Of a DNA stretch of 64,000 nucleotides, positions 46,519-55,107 are shown piece by piece. Position 1 is the first letter of the stretch, and every line of letters begins with the position of its first letter. The stretch is taken from assembly GCF_018140925.1 (NCBI RefSeq), contig NZ_CP073315.1:3410001-3474000 (forward strand). Direction: 5' to 3'. The translations under genes and the position numbers were made by a program. This DNA comes from Psychrobacillus sp. INOP01 (lineage in GTDB: Bacteria; Bacillota; Bacilli; Bacillales_A; Planococcaceae). The notes under the pieces were generated by a model. The model was not told the origin of the DNA, searched no databases, and saw only the letters and a list, made by a program, of their open reading frames with translations.

Positions 46519-47130
46519 GTGGACGAAATCTCGAATGAGATTGTTAAAAGTGAAGTAAAAAGCAAAATGCACGAGGTGTTTGAAAATAACAAAGATGTTC
46601 ATCTTCATATTCTGTATAAGTACCGTGGAATAGAAAATTACATTATTCAGATTTTGAGTTATATAGAAGATGGTGTTGCAGCTGGTGATTACGTGATTCT
46701 TATTGAGAATTCTCGTCTTTATCCTATTATTCAAAAAGAATTAAGCACACGTTTTACGGTAGATCAATTAGAGTTAGTTCACTATGTAAATAGTCTCGAT
46801 TTCTATTGGTCGAGTGGTAGTTATCATCCTCCTTCAATCGCGGATTACTTTAGTAAAACGGTTCAGCCTTATGTGGAAAACAAAATCTCTTTCCGAGCTT
46901 GGGCTCATGTTGAGTGGGCTACTATGGAAGAGCCATTGCATCTCATAAAAGATTTAGAGGAAATTGTAGATGAAGCTGTAAATCTGCTTGCCTTTCCATT
47001 GATATGTGCATACGATGGTGAGAAATTACCAGATTACCTCAAAACAAGTTTGATGGAAACACATCCTTATGTTCTACTGGAAGACGATTTCATCGTCTCG
47101 GAACAATATCAGTCTTCTAAAACACACTAA
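46519..47130 (+). CDS. Stand-alone MEDS-domain protein
   Basis: 203 residues formed almost wholly by a MEDS (DcmR-type sensory) domain: HLHILYKYRGIENYIIQI, YIEDGVAAGDYVILIENS and FRAWAHVEWATMEEP are the family's typical pieces. MEDS is a RecA/KaiC-like sensory fold, usually fused to kinases or HTH regulators; here no output domain is attached. GTG at 46519 follows GGGGGTGAT, an excellent SD, and is preferred over the GTG at 46510. Its signal and partner are unknown. It follows pdhD but behind a terminator. Confidence 0.8.
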   Translation: MDEISNEIVKSEVKSKMHEVFENNKDVHLHILYKYRGIENYIIQILSYIEDGVAAGDYVILIENSRLYPIIQKELSTRFTVDQLELVHYVNSLDFYWSSGSYHPPSIADYFSKTVQPYVENKISFRAWAHVEWATMEEPLHLIKDLEEIVDEAVNLLAFPLICAYDGEKLPDYLKTSLMETHPYVLLEDDFIVSEQYQSSKTH

Positions 47131-47157
47131 GGAAATTATTCTTAGTGTGTTTATTAT
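47121..47157 (+). terminator. Terminator of the MEDS gene
   Basis: A perfect 11-bp stem (AACACACTAAG with CTTAGTGTGTT), then TTATTATT; the stop codon lies in the left arm. Confidence 0.8.
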
Positions 47158-47381
47158 TAAATTGCTATATTTATTAATGAAATTATAGTTGACTATTACG
47201 CTCCATACCATCATTCCCTTGTGAAGAGAAAAACTGTCGGAAATAATATTGTCTCAAATACTCATTTTCAGTATTTATGGATTTAATGACCTATATGTTT
47301 GTGATTAGGAGAGTAAAAGTAGTAAGGATATACCCTACTATCCATCTCATTCCACTGTTAAAATATAGAGGAAGGGACAGG

Positions 47382-48203
47382 GTGATTAGATTGAAACTTA
47401 CAACTTGGATAATACCAGCAGTTATGTTACTTGGACTTTCTGCATGTAGCGTTGCAGATGAAAAACCTGAAGTAGAAAAAGAAACGGAAGAGACAACACC
47501 AGTATCTCAAGAGCCTGTAGTAGAAGAAGTGGATGAGGCAGTAGAGGAGGAGGTAACCATTAAGGAGCCTGAACCCCTATACGAATTAAACGAGGCAAAC
47601 TGGACATTCCAGCCAATTGAAGATGCAAATCCAAAAGCAGTTTTACTTACCATCGATGATGCACCTGAAAAATATGCAGTAGAAATGGCAAAAACGTTGA
47701 AAGAATTAAATGCCCCGGCTATCTTTTTCGTGAATGGACATTTTATAGATACAGATGAAGAAAAGACTAACTTAAAGGCTATATACGATATGGGATTCTC
47801 TATCGGTAATCACACACAAACACATGCTAATTTAAAGGAAAGCTCTGAAGAACAGCAAAAGGAAGAAATTTTAAAAGTAAATGAAACAGTAGAAGCAGTA
47901 ATTGGAGAAAAGCCTAAATTTTTCCGTGCACCATTTGGAGTTAATACAGATTTCAGTAAGTCTCTTGTCCTACAAGAAGGAATGCTTTTAATGAATTGGA
48001 CATACGGATATGATTGGGAAAAACAATATCGAGATGCTGAAAGTTTGACTAATATTATGTTGAACACTGAATATTTGACAGATGGCGCAAATTTATTAAT
48101 GCATGATCGTGAATGGACTGCAGAGGCATTACGAGGTATTGTTGAGGGTCTTCGTGCAAAAGGGTATGATTTAATTGATCCGAAAACGATTAAAGGAATT
48201 TAA
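47382..48203 (+). CDS. Polysaccharide deacetylase-like lipoprotein
   Basis: 273 residues. A lipoprotein signal peptide (GLSAC) and an acidic linker of Glu, Val and Thr precede a NodB-fold domain from about 85. Motif 1 reads TIDDAPE instead of TFDDGP, keeping both aspartates; motif 2 is HTQTH; motif 3 is RAPFG; and LMHD is present near the end. It should act on cell-wall or capsular glycan outside the membrane. GTG at 47382 (after GAGGAAGGGA) and TTG at 47391 are both possible starts. Confidence 0.82.
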   Translation: MIRLKLTTWIIPAVMLLGLSACSVADEKPEVEKETEETTPVSQEPVVEEVDEAVEEEVTIKEPEPLYELNEANWTFQPIEDANPKAVLLTIDDAPEKYAVEMAKTLKELNAPAIFFVNGHFIDTDEEKTNLKAIYDMGFSIGNHTQTHANLKESSEEQQKEEILKVNETVEAVIGEKPKFFRAPFGVNTDFSKSLVLQEGMLLMNWTYGYDWEKQYRDAESLTNIMLNTEYLTDGANLLMHDREWTAEALRGIVEGLRAKGYDLIDPKTIKGI

Positions 48204-48211
48204 TAATCTAC

Positions 48212-48243
48212 ACACCTTTGGATAATCCAAAGGTGTCTTTTTA
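48212..48243 (+). terminator. Terminator of the deacetylase gene
   Basis: A perfect 10-bp stem ACACCTTTGG/CCAAAGGTGT with a five-base loop and a T tract. Confidence 0.9.
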
Positions 48244-48307
48244 CATAGACAGGGTTTCATATTAAGCGTAAAATTATTCCCTATATACCATTGGAGGTGA
48301 AAGCTTT

Positions 48308-48340
48308 ATGAAAGATCTTTTAAAGTGTATATATGGTTAG
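48308..48340 (+). CDS. Possible 10-codon leader ORF coupled to lrgA
   Basis: The strong SD GGAGGTG (about 48293-48299) is placed for an ATG at 48308 that encodes MKDLLKCIYG and stops at 48340. The lrgA ATG (48333) lies within its last codons in another frame and has no SD of its own. Translation of lrgA may therefore depend on ribosomes ending this leader. A sequencing error that split one frame is the other explanation. Confidence 0.4.
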   Translation: MKDLLKCIYG

Positions 48341-48710
48341 GATTATTCGTATTGTGCTTCAAGTAATTATTTTATACCTTTTCTCGTTTATCGGATCTTG
48401 GATTGTACAAATTCTATCCCTTCAATTTCCTGGAAGTATTATTGGATTATTGTTACTTTTTGGCTGCTTATATTTTAACATTATTCCGGTCCAACTAATA
48501 AAAGATGGAGCAGGATTTTTATTGACCTTTCTTGCGTTGTTTTTTATACCTGCTACTGTTGGAATAATGGACTATCCAGAACTCCTATCCTGGGCTGGTT
48601 TAGGGATGGTTCTATCAATTGTCATTAGTACGATAATAACTATTGTTATAACAGGTAAATTTTGTCAATATCTCGAGCGGAAACTATTAGAAAAGGAGCA
48701 GATTGAATGA
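48333..48710 (+). CDS. lrgA: CidA/LrgA-family holin-like membrane protein
   Basis: 125 residues with four membrane helices, the size and layout of LrgA/CidA (starts VRIIRIVLQVIILYLFSFIG; then LQFPGSIIGLLLLFG). These holin-like proteins act with LrgB-type partners in control of murein hydrolases or, in B. subtilis (PftA/PftB), in pyruvate uptake. The lrgB gene overlaps by 4 bases. See the leader ORF for its unusual translation start. Confidence 0.85.
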   Translation: MVRIIRIVLQVIILYLFSFIGSWIVQILSLQFPGSIIGLLLLFGCLYFNIIPVQLIKDGAGFLLTFLALFFIPATVGIMDYPELLSWAGLGMVLSIVISTIITIVITGKFCQYLERKLLEKEQIE

Positions 48711-49381
48711 TTGCGTTTATGATGATAATCGGAACAATTGTGCTTTTTTATGTAATGAATCTCATATATAGAAGATTTACATATCCGTTATTAATTCCTA
48801 TTTTCTCTACAACGGTGGTAATTGTGATTATTTTAGTAATAAGTAAAATACCATATGATACATATATGTCGGGTGGAAAGTGGATTAATGAATTATTAGG
48901 ACCAGCTGTTGTTAGTATGGCTTATCCTCTTTACATTCACCGGGAGAAAATTTTCAAATACAAAGTTCCAATTCTTTTGAGTGTATTGACTGCTCTGTTT
49001 TCGGGTTTAATCAGTATTACAATATTATCTAAGTTAATGTCATTGGATGATCATATATTATTATCCTTATTACCGAAATCGATTACGACTCCGGTTTCTA
49101 TTCCGATTAGTGAGGCAATAGGGGGGATCCCAACATTAACAGCTGTTTTCGTTATTTTTGCAGGTATTGTTGGAGCCATATTTGGGCCTGTTATTTTTAA
49201 GATTTTTCGTATAGATAAAGCGATAAGTCGAGGAATATCAGTGGGTAGTGCTTCCCACGGTATCGGAGTTTCCAAACTAACTGAATATGGAGAGGAAACA
49301 TTGACGATGGGATCTGTTTCTATGACTTTAAGTGCGATATTTGGATCTTTTGTTTGCCCATTGTTTGCGCTATTAATCTAA
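48707..49381 (+). CDS. lrgB: LrgB-family membrane protein
   Basis: 224 residues with seven or so membrane helices. The family's conserved stretches LPKSITTPVSIPISEAIGG and GSASHGIGVSKLTEYGE are present. It pairs with LrgA. In B. subtilis the homologous PftAB pair imports pyruvate, which would fit a place close to the pdh operon, but the LrgAB role in autolysis is equally possible. Confidence 0.9.
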   Translation: MIAFMMIIGTIVLFYVMNLIYRRFTYPLLIPIFSTTVVIVIILVISKIPYDTYMSGGKWINELLGPAVVSMAYPLYIHREKIFKYKVPILLSVLTALFSGLISITILSKLMSLDDHILLSLLPKSITTPVSIPISEAIGGIPTLTAVFVIFAGIVGAIFGPVIFKIFRIDKAISRGISVGSASHGIGVSKLTEYGEETLTMGSVSMTLSAIFGSFVCPLFALLI

Positions 49382-49737
49382 TTACAGTTTTTACAACTTC
49401 TCGGAGTGATTCTAAGTTTATATGGTAAGTAGTCGGTAAAAAATGCTAGACGTACTTGAGAGTTCAAAAACTTAAACGCCAAAACATAAAAGAATCCCCT
49501 TAATAGAGGTTCAGAAACAACGGAGAAACAATAGAATTAGTGTCGGAAATCGAGTATGGAATCGCAAAGATTTTATACTCGATTTTTATTGATATTTAAG
49601 GGTTATTCCTGTTTTTTTGTTCTTGTTCTTTTAACGAAATAGGAGAGTCGAAGAGTGATGTTAATCATTACTAAGCGATGTACTTAAATTACCTAGTAGA
49701 TTAAGGTAAGTAATTTCACAAAAAAGGGGGATAAAAA
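49382..49737. other. Spacer with a late terminator and degraded repeat pieces
   Basis: The only clear structure is a hairpin at 49548-49590. AGTCGGTAA at about 49430-49438 and ACAATAGAATTAG near 49529 recall parts of repeat family 1 but have no hairpin between them. No ORF is supported. Confidence 0.4.
49548..49590 (+). terminator. Terminator in the lrgB downstream spacer
   Basis: A 10-bp perfect stem AATCGAGTAT/ATACTCGATT with a 17-base loop and a T tract, 165 bases after lrgB. Confidence 0.6.
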
Positions 49738-49926
49738 TTGGATTTATTACTTTGGATAACCGTTGGTTTCATCGTAATCGGATTTGTTGTTCTCGCTTTT
49801 ATAAAAAGAAATATGGAAAGTAAGAAAAGTTCAACTATCCAATCTACAGTTTGGTTTATAGTGGGAACAACAGTTTTTGGGGTAGTGAGCATCATTCTTA
49901 TTGGGTTGTGGTTTAGTAAAATTTAG
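49738..49926 (+). CDS. Small two-helix membrane protein, function unknown
   Basis: 62 residues with two membrane helices (about 3-22 and 38-58) joined by a short basic loop (KRNMESKKSS). The start is TTG with a strong SD (AAAAGGGGG, seven bases upstream). The family is not recognised. It is alone between lrgB and speA, which reads towards it. Confidence 0.6.
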   Translation: MDLLLWITVGFIVIGFVVLAFIKRNMESKKSSTIQSTVWFIVGTTVFGVVSIILIGLWFSKI

Positions 49927-49987
49927 TGAGTTTTTGGCAATGGTTTTAGATGAAAATAGTTTATTTTTGTGAAGAAATTTACTATAC

Positions 49988-50011
49988 AAACGGGGACTTA
50001 AACGGGGACTT
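49988..50011 (+). repeat. Short direct repeat AACGGGGACTT
   Basis: AACGGGGACTT occurs twice back to back with one or two bases between. Its origin is unknown; it is too short to call a mobile-element footprint. Confidence 0.5.
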
Positions 50012-50035
50012 TAATGTAATTACTTCCCTAAAAAG

Positions 50036-50068
50036 AAAAGCACAGAGCAATTAGCTCTGTGCTTTTTT
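50036..50068 (+). terminator. Terminator after the small membrane protein gene
   Basis: A perfect stem AAAAGCACAGAGC/GCTCTGTGCTTTT with a five-base loop and six T residues. It can also serve transcripts from speA on the other strand because A residues precede it. Confidence 0.9.
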
Positions 50069-50179
50069 CGCGTCCTATTAATATGTGGTTTAAATCTGTG
50101 AATTCAAATGTTATTCCGCTTGTTATTTAGTTTCTCCACAATAACTGAACTACTTACATTAATAGGAGTTCCTTTTATG

Positions 50180-50298
50180 TTTAGCCCGTATAAACGGGCA
50201 GCTGGTCACTCTGGCATTGCTACATGACACGGTAATATTAATATTTAAGGTCAATTTTTCAATCAGTGAGGGAACGAAAACCACCAAGTTTCACTTTA
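50180..50298. repeat. Intergenic repeat, family 2, copy 3 (internally rearranged)
   Basis: It starts TTTAGCCCGTATAAACGGGC, contains GGTCACTCTGGCATTGC (shared with copy 4 at 59284) and ends CAAGTTTCACTTTA. It abuts the speA stop codon directly. The closing hairpin is weaker here than in the other copies. Confidence 0.6.
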
Positions 50299-51768
50299 TT
50301 AAAATATCGCTTGATGTTCTTTAATGACGTGTATCATCTCAAGAGTGTCATCTTCAGGACCTTGCACAGGTAACCCTGCTTCGATATTCATCGTAATATA
50401 GTCGATATTACCTTGCGTAATTATTTCCCCGGGAATAAAAATCGGGATACCTGGTGGATAAACCATTACGAACTCTGCAGAAATACGGCCACTTGCTTCT
50501 TTTAGTTGAATAGATTCTGTAGCAGCGTAAAAAGCATCCCTAGGGGACATAGCTAGTCCTGGTATATCCGGCAGAGTAACAGATGGTTCTACGACAACTG
50601 CATCAGATTCATGAGCAGCTACCATTCTTGAGAGAGCATTAACAAGTAGGTTAACTTCTTTTTTCGTATCTCCAAGTGTGATCAAGCATAGAATATTATA
50701 CAAGTCAGAAAGTTCTACTTCTATATTTGCTTTTTCTCTTAACCAGATTTCCGCATCATACCCTGTCATTCCTAAGTCTTTAACACTTATTAATAGTTTA
50801 GTTGGATCCATATCATACGTAGCAGAAGTTTTTAATATTTCTTCCCCTACACAGCGGATATGTGGGATTGCGTTAATACGTTTACGTGTATCTTTTGCAA
50901 GTCTAATTGCATCTCCAATTAAATCCTCACCATGGATAGCTAGTTGACGTCTTGCAGTATCTAAAGATGCAAGCAACGGATAGGATGTGGAAGTTGTTGT
51001 TAACATAGACAAAATAGACTGGACACGCTTAGTGGATACTAAACCTTCTTTTACATTGAGAATAGAACTTTGAGTCATCGATCCACCTAATTTATGAACA
51101 GATGTTGCTGCCATATCAGCCCCAGCTTGCATTGCAGAAACTGGAAGTGAATCGTGGAAATGAATATGAACTCCGTGTGCCTCGTCTACTACAACAGGAA
51201 TCCCTTTCTCATGTGAAAGCTCTACAATCCTTTTAAGATCCGCTGCTAAACCAAAATAAGTAGGATTAATAACTAATAATCCTTTTGCGTCCGGATGTGC
51301 CTCTAATGCCTTTTCTACCGATTCAACCGATATACCGTGAGAGATTCCTAATTCTTTATCTACCTCCGGATGGATAAAAACTGGAATCGCGCCAGCAAAC
51401 ACAATTGCGGACATAATCGATTTATGAACATTTCGTGGAACAAGAATCTTATCTCCGGGTCCACAAATTGTAAGTATCATAGTCATAATTGCACCACTTG
51501 TCCCTTGTACAGAGAAAAATGTTTCATCAGCACCGAACGCTTCAGCTGCCAATTGCTGTGCTTTTTTAATAACACCTTTAGGTGAATGTAAATCATCTAA
51601 AGGAGCAATATTGATCAGGTCTATAGAAAGTACATTATCTCCAACGAACTCTCGAAATGCAGGGTCCATCCCTTTCCCTTTTTTATGTCCAGGAATGTGA
51701 AACTGGATTGGATGACGATTTCGATGCTTTAATAATGCATCGAATAATGGAGTTTCTAATTGTGACAA
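50299..51768 (-). CDS. speA: Arginine decarboxylase SpeA (Orn/Lys/Arg decarboxylase family)
   Basis: 489 residues, the length of B. subtilis SpeA, a fold I PLP enzyme. The PLP lysine is Lys 226 in TSVHKLGGS, DEAHG is at 195-199, and the C-terminal domain contains PPGIPIFIPGE. It turns arginine into agmatine, the first step to putrescine and spermidine. Lysine decarboxylase activity cannot be excluded by sequence alone; position and close match to SpeA favour arginine. Its 3' end runs into a repeat that may serve as terminator. Confidence 0.9.
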   Translation of the reverse strand: MSQLETPLFDALLKHRNRHPIQFHIPGHKKGKGMDPAFREFVGDNVLSIDLINIAPLDDLHSPKGVIKKAQQLAAEAFGADETFFSVQGTSGAIMTMILTICGPGDKILVPRNVHKSIMSAIVFAGAIPVFIHPEVDKELGISHGISVESVEKALEAHPDAKGLLVINPTYFGLAADLKRIVELSHEKGIPVVVDEAHGVHIHFHDSLPVSAMQAGADMAATSVHKLGGSMTQSSILNVKEGLVSTKRVQSILSMLTTTSTSYPLLASLDTARRQLAIHGEDLIGDAIRLAKDTRKRINAIPHIRCVGEEILKTSATYDMDPTKLLISVKDLGMTGYDAEIWLREKANIEVELSDLYNILCLITLGDTKKEVNLLVNALSRMVAAHESDAVVVEPSVTLPDIPGLAMSPRDAFYAATESIQLKEASGRISAEFVMVYPPGIPIFIPGEIITQGNIDYITMNIEAGLPVQGPEDDTLEMIHVIKEHQAIF

Positions 51769-51905
51769 CGTTCATACCACCTCTAGTTAGAATTTATAAA
51801 CAAAAGAAATTATAGCACTTCAATAGCCGTAATACTATTAAAATCATTGTAATTTGTATCATTAGATTAAATTCATTAAACTATTAATATAAGGAGGAGG
51901 AGAGA

Positions 51906-52862
51906 ATGGCTTTTCATACAAGGGTTACAAAATTATTAAGTACGAAGCTTCCAATTGTTCAAGGAGGGCTTGCTTATTTAGCGTATTCTGATTTATGTGC
52001 AGCTGTTTCAAACGCGGGAGGTTTAGGACAGGTAACTGCCATGAGTTTAAAGACGCCAGAAGAATTACGGGAAGAAATACATAAAGTCAGAAAGTTGACG
52101 GACAAACCTTTTGGTGTAAATTTTGCAATTGGTCAGACAGGGAGACCTTATGATCATATGTTACAAGTGGCTATAGAGGAAGAGGTTCCGGTAATATCGA
52201 TGACTGGAGGAAATCCAGCTCCAATATTAGAAAAACTCGCAAGTACATCGATTAAAAAGCTAGTACTTGTTGCTGCTAAACGACAAGCTCAAAAAGCAGA
52301 GGAGCTTGGTGCTGATGCAGTTATGGTAGTGGGACAAGAAGGTGGAGGGCATCTTGGAAGAGATGATGTCGGATCTATCGTGTTAATCCCTCAAGTAGTG
52401 GATGCTGTTTCTATTCCAGTCATTGCTTCTGGTGGTATAGCAGACGGGCGGGGATGGATGGCTGCTCATGCACTAGGGGCAGAAGGGATTGAAATGGGTA
52501 CCAGATTCATCGCTACAAAAGAATGTATTCATGCTTCACCTGCTTATAAAAATTCATTAATAAATAGCGGAGAAATGGATACTGTAATTATTAAGAAATC
52601 CATCGGTGCTCCTGCAAGAGCTATAAAAAATAGTTGGACAGATTCGATTTTAAGTATTGAAAGAGCGAATCCAACATATGATGCTCTTAAGGACTATATT
52701 AGTGGTGAAGCTAATAAGCAGTTCATTTATGAAGGTGATGAAGATAAAGGCTTTGGTTGGGCAGGGCAGTCAGTAGGGTTAATAAAGGATATCCCTTCCG
52801 TACAAGAATTATTCGATCGCATGGAAATGCAAGCAATGGATATACGAAATAAGTGGAAATAA
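51906..52862 (+). CDS. Nitronate monooxygenase / FabK-like FMN enzyme
   Basis: 318 residues of the TIM-barrel NMO/2-nitropropane dioxygenase family. IVQGGLAYLA at the N-terminus, VGQEGGGHLGRDDVGS (near 142-157) and VIASGGIADGRG (near 175-186) form the FMN-binding and active-site regions. It oxidises alkyl nitronates or acts on enoyl thioesters; the two cannot be separated here. SD GGAGGAGGAG. The yktA gene follows after 16 bases and is probably cotranscribed. Confidence 0.85.
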   Translation: MAFHTRVTKLLSTKLPIVQGGLAYLAYSDLCAAVSNAGGLGQVTAMSLKTPEELREEIHKVRKLTDKPFGVNFAIGQTGRPYDHMLQVAIEEEVPVISMTGGNPAPILEKLASTSIKKLVLVAAKRQAQKAEELGADAVMVVGQEGGGHLGRDDVGSIVLIPQVVDAVSIPVIASGGIADGRGWMAAHALGAEGIEMGTRFIATKECIHASPAYKNSLINSGEMDTVIIKKSIGAPARAIKNSWTDSILSIERANPTYDALKDYISGEANKQFIYEGDEDKGFGWAGQSVGLIKDIPSVQELFDRMEMQAMDIRNKWK

Positions 52863-52878
52863 TAGGAGGTAGTAAAAG

Positions 52879-53148
52879 ATGGAATACACATACCCTTTTT
52901 CATTGGATTGGTCGACAGAAGAAATAGTAGATGTAGTGCAATTTTTTGAAGCGATAGAAAAAGCATATGAAAATGGAATCAAACGAGAAGAACTAATGAA
53001 AAGATACCGAAGATTTAAAGAAATAGTACCTTCTATTGCAGAAGAAAAAACTTATTTTCGTGAATTTGAAAAAGAAAGTGGTTATGTAAGTTTCCCTATT
53101 ATAAAAAAGATGAAAGAACTACCGGATAGTGCAATTATTAAAGGATAA
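52879..53148 (+). CDS. yktA: UPF0223 family protein YktA
   Basis: 89 residues, helical and charged. [19 protein letters not shown] at the start and [13 protein letters not shown] in the middle match UPF0223 (B. subtilis YktA, 88 residues). Function unknown. SD AGGAGG. Confidence 0.88.
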   Translation: MEYTYPFSLDWSTEEIVDVVQFFEAIEKAYENGIKREELMKRYRRFKEIVPSIAEEKTYFREFEKESGYVSFPIIKKMKELPDSAIIKG

Positions 53149-53153
53149 AAATT

Positions 53154-53181
53154 CCTCCTATACCCATTTGAGTATAGGAGG
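53154..53181 (-). terminator. Terminator of yktB (converging spacer)
   Basis: A perfect 10-bp stem CCTCCTATAC/GTATAGGAGG. On the minus strand it is followed by AATTTTTAT, so it chiefly serves yktB. Confidence 0.75.
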
Positions 53182-53188
53182 GGATTAC

Positions 53189-53818
53189 TTATTTCATTTG
53201 GATCATTGTTTTATATATTGGCATTAAATAATCAAATGTTTCTTCTGCAAGTTTTAGAAACTCCTCCACGGAAAGCTGTACTGCTTCTTCTTTACTAATA
53301 TGACGACCTACTAAAAATTCTGCTTTTTTTACATCTTTTAAACGGACCAGTAGTTGCTCAAGACCTTCTTTCTTTTCCTTTTTTAACAGGAATGCTTCTG
53401 GCTTCATATGATCTCCGGAAATGATAAAGTCGGCAGGCAATTTGTTAAATAACGCTTTTTTCTTTAATAATCGTTCACCAATAGTTACTTTATCGGGCGC
53501 TTCATAAATAACCGCCAATATGATAAAAGCATGGCTACCCCATAATCCTATTTGGAAGTGAGGTAGAGCTTTATACCCTCTCTTATAAGGTGCAAATGCG
53601 ACCCAGCTATCCTTTGGAGGGTTAACTGAACGTCTTGCATGCTTTGCCACGTGAGGATAATATTCTTGTCCAAGTATTGTAGAAAAATAATGACTATAAT
53701 GATTGCCTAACTCCTCGAATTTAGGTCTTACTTTTTCGATCAATCCAGCCATTCTGTTTTCAAGTCCATCTATTTGAAAGACATCAAAATCTTCTTCAGT
53801 CCAAAATGTTTTGCTCAT
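53189..53818 (-). CDS. yktB: UPF0637 family protein YktB
   Basis: 209 residues, soluble. The N-terminal FWTEEDFDVFQIDGLENRM and the central YKALPHFQIGLWGSHAF match UPF0637 (B. subtilis YktB). Structures in the family exist but the function is unknown. It is next to yktA, as in B. subtilis. SD AAAGGAG upstream of ATG. Confidence 0.88.
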   Translation of the reverse strand: MSKTFWTEEDFDVFQIDGLENRMAGLIEKVRPKFEELGNHYSHYFSTILGQEYYPHVAKHARRSVNPPKDSWVAFAPYKRGYKALPHFQIGLWGSHAFIILAVIYEAPDKVTIGERLLKKKALFNKLPADFIISGDHMKPEAFLLKKEKKEGLEQLLVRLKDVKKAEFLVGRHISKEEAVQLSVEEFLKLAEETFDYLMPIYKTMIQMK

Positions 53819-53974
53819 ATGTAAACTCCTTTCAACTTCTATGTTTATTTTATAGGAATTTTGGGTAAAAATCTTGTAAGTAGTATTTTTCAGTAGACAT
53901 TATTTATATGGTAGCATATTTTATTATAAAGAATCTTCTGAATATTACGATATTAAAAAGAAGGGGTGGCAGTG

Positions 53975-54172
53975 ATGAGACAGGTAGTGCATATTATTCG
54001 TAAAGAAGACTTGGAAAAAGAAAAAATTCGAACATTAAAGATGGAGTTAGATTATGAGCTGGCAACTTTATTTGACGCAATGACGAGTAAAAATGATAAA
54101 GAAATAAGTGCTTCTAAAACCCGACTAGCTGAAATTCACCAGCTTTTGGAGGAACTCAATGCTCTCGATTAA
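53975..54172 (+). CDS. Small helical protein, YkzI-like by position
   Basis: 65 residues with two predicted helices rich in Lys and Glu (HIIRKEDLEKEKIRTL). It lies between yktB and suhB, where B. subtilis has the small gene ykzI, and resembles it in size and N-terminus from memory. Function unknown. The ATG at 53975 has AAGGGGTG upstream. Confidence 0.65.
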   Translation: MRQVVHIIRKEDLEKEKIRTLKMELDYELATLFDAMTSKNDKEISASKTRLAEIHQLLEELNALD

Positions 54173-54195
54173 TGTTCCAATTATAGGAGTACCAT

Positions 54196-54237
54196 AAAAA
54201 ACACCTGCTAATGAAAAGACAGCCGGTGTTTTTTTCT
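54196..54237 (+). terminator. Terminator ahead of suhB
   Basis: An AAAAAACACC arm pairs with GGTGTTTTTT, with partial inner pairing (GCT/AGC), and T residues follow. Confidence 0.7.
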
Positions 54238-54276
54238 TTATACTAAAAGCATAGGTGTTAAGAAGGGGTGGGACGA

Positions 54277-55083
54277 TTGGATATACACAAGCTTGATACA
54301 TACGCGAAGTCGTTAATAAAGGAAGCGGCATATAACATTAAAACTTCCTTGTCTTCCGAGCTCATCATTGAATCGAAGTCAGAGGCAAATGACCTAGTTA
54401 CTAATATCGATAAAGAGACTGAACAATTTTTTATCAGGCATATAAAAGCAGATTTTGCAGGGCACCGAATATTTGGAGAAGAAGGATTTGGTGATGACAT
54501 AAAGGATTTAGACGGCTATGTATGGTTACTTGATCCAATAGATGGTACAACAAATTTCATTCATCAAAAACAAAATTTTGCTATTTCATTGGGGATATAT
54601 AAAGATGGAGTAGGTATCCTAGGATATATATATAATGTGATGGAGGATACTTTGCTTAGTGGGTCCTTAAATGGTGGTGCATATCTTAATGATATGCGTT
54701 TGCCGAAGTTACACGCTTCCTCGGTTGAGGAGGCAGTTGTTGGTATAAACGCTAGATGGGTAGTGCCGAATAGATATGTACAAAATGAAGGGATGGTGAA
54801 CTTACTTAAAACCGTCAGAGGTACTAGGTCACTTGGTTCAGCAGCAATCGAAATATCGTATGTAGTGACTGGAAGGTTAGATGCCTATATATCTATGCGG
54901 TTATCACCTTGGGATGTAGCTGGCGGAATGGTTTTAGCAAAAGAAGTTGGGGCAATTGTTACGAATTTAGCATTTGAACATCTAGATTTACTAGATGCTG
55001 ATAGCTTTATCGTTTCTAAACCAGGATTACATGAACAATTATTGACAGATTATATTCAATTAAAACAAAATCCAGCAAAATAA
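54277..55083 (+). CDS. suhB: Inositol-monophosphatase family phosphatase (YktC/SuhB)
   Basis: 268 residues. The metal-binding motifs are GEEGFGDD (near 70), LDPIDGTTNFIHQ (near 86-98) and WDVAGGMVLA (near 210-219). It is a lithium-sensitive magnesium phosphatase that acts on inositol phosphate or related substrates; B. subtilis YktC is the counterpart. The start is TTG at 54277, seven bases after AAGGGGTG; a GTG at 54268 overlaps the SD. Confidence 0.88.
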   Translation: MDIHKLDTYAKSLIKEAAYNIKTSLSSELIIESKSEANDLVTNIDKETEQFFIRHIKADFAGHRIFGEEGFGDDIKDLDGYVWLLDPIDGTTNFIHQKQNFAISLGIYKDGVGILGYIYNVMEDTLLSGSLNGGAYLNDMRLPKLHASSVEEAVVGINARWVVPNRYVQNEGMVNLLKTVRGTRSLGSAAIEISYVVTGRLDAYISMRLSPWDVAGGMVLAKEVGAIVTNLAFEHLDLLDADSFIVSKPGLHEQLLTDYIQLKQNPAK

Positions 55084-55094
55084 ATTTTGCTGGA
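55071..55094. terminator. Bidirectional hairpin between suhB and ylaF
   Basis: A perfect palindrome TCCAGCAAAAT/ATTTTGCTGGA; on the minus strand it is followed by TTTTGTTTT. It overlaps the suhB stop codon. Confidence 0.75.
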
Positions 55095-55107
55095 GAGGAT
55101 TAGGTAT

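Noticed and set aside
49988-50011. Footprint of a transposon (repeated CGGGGACTT)
   Set aside because: Only two adjacent short units, with no inverted ends and no transposase remnant nearby.
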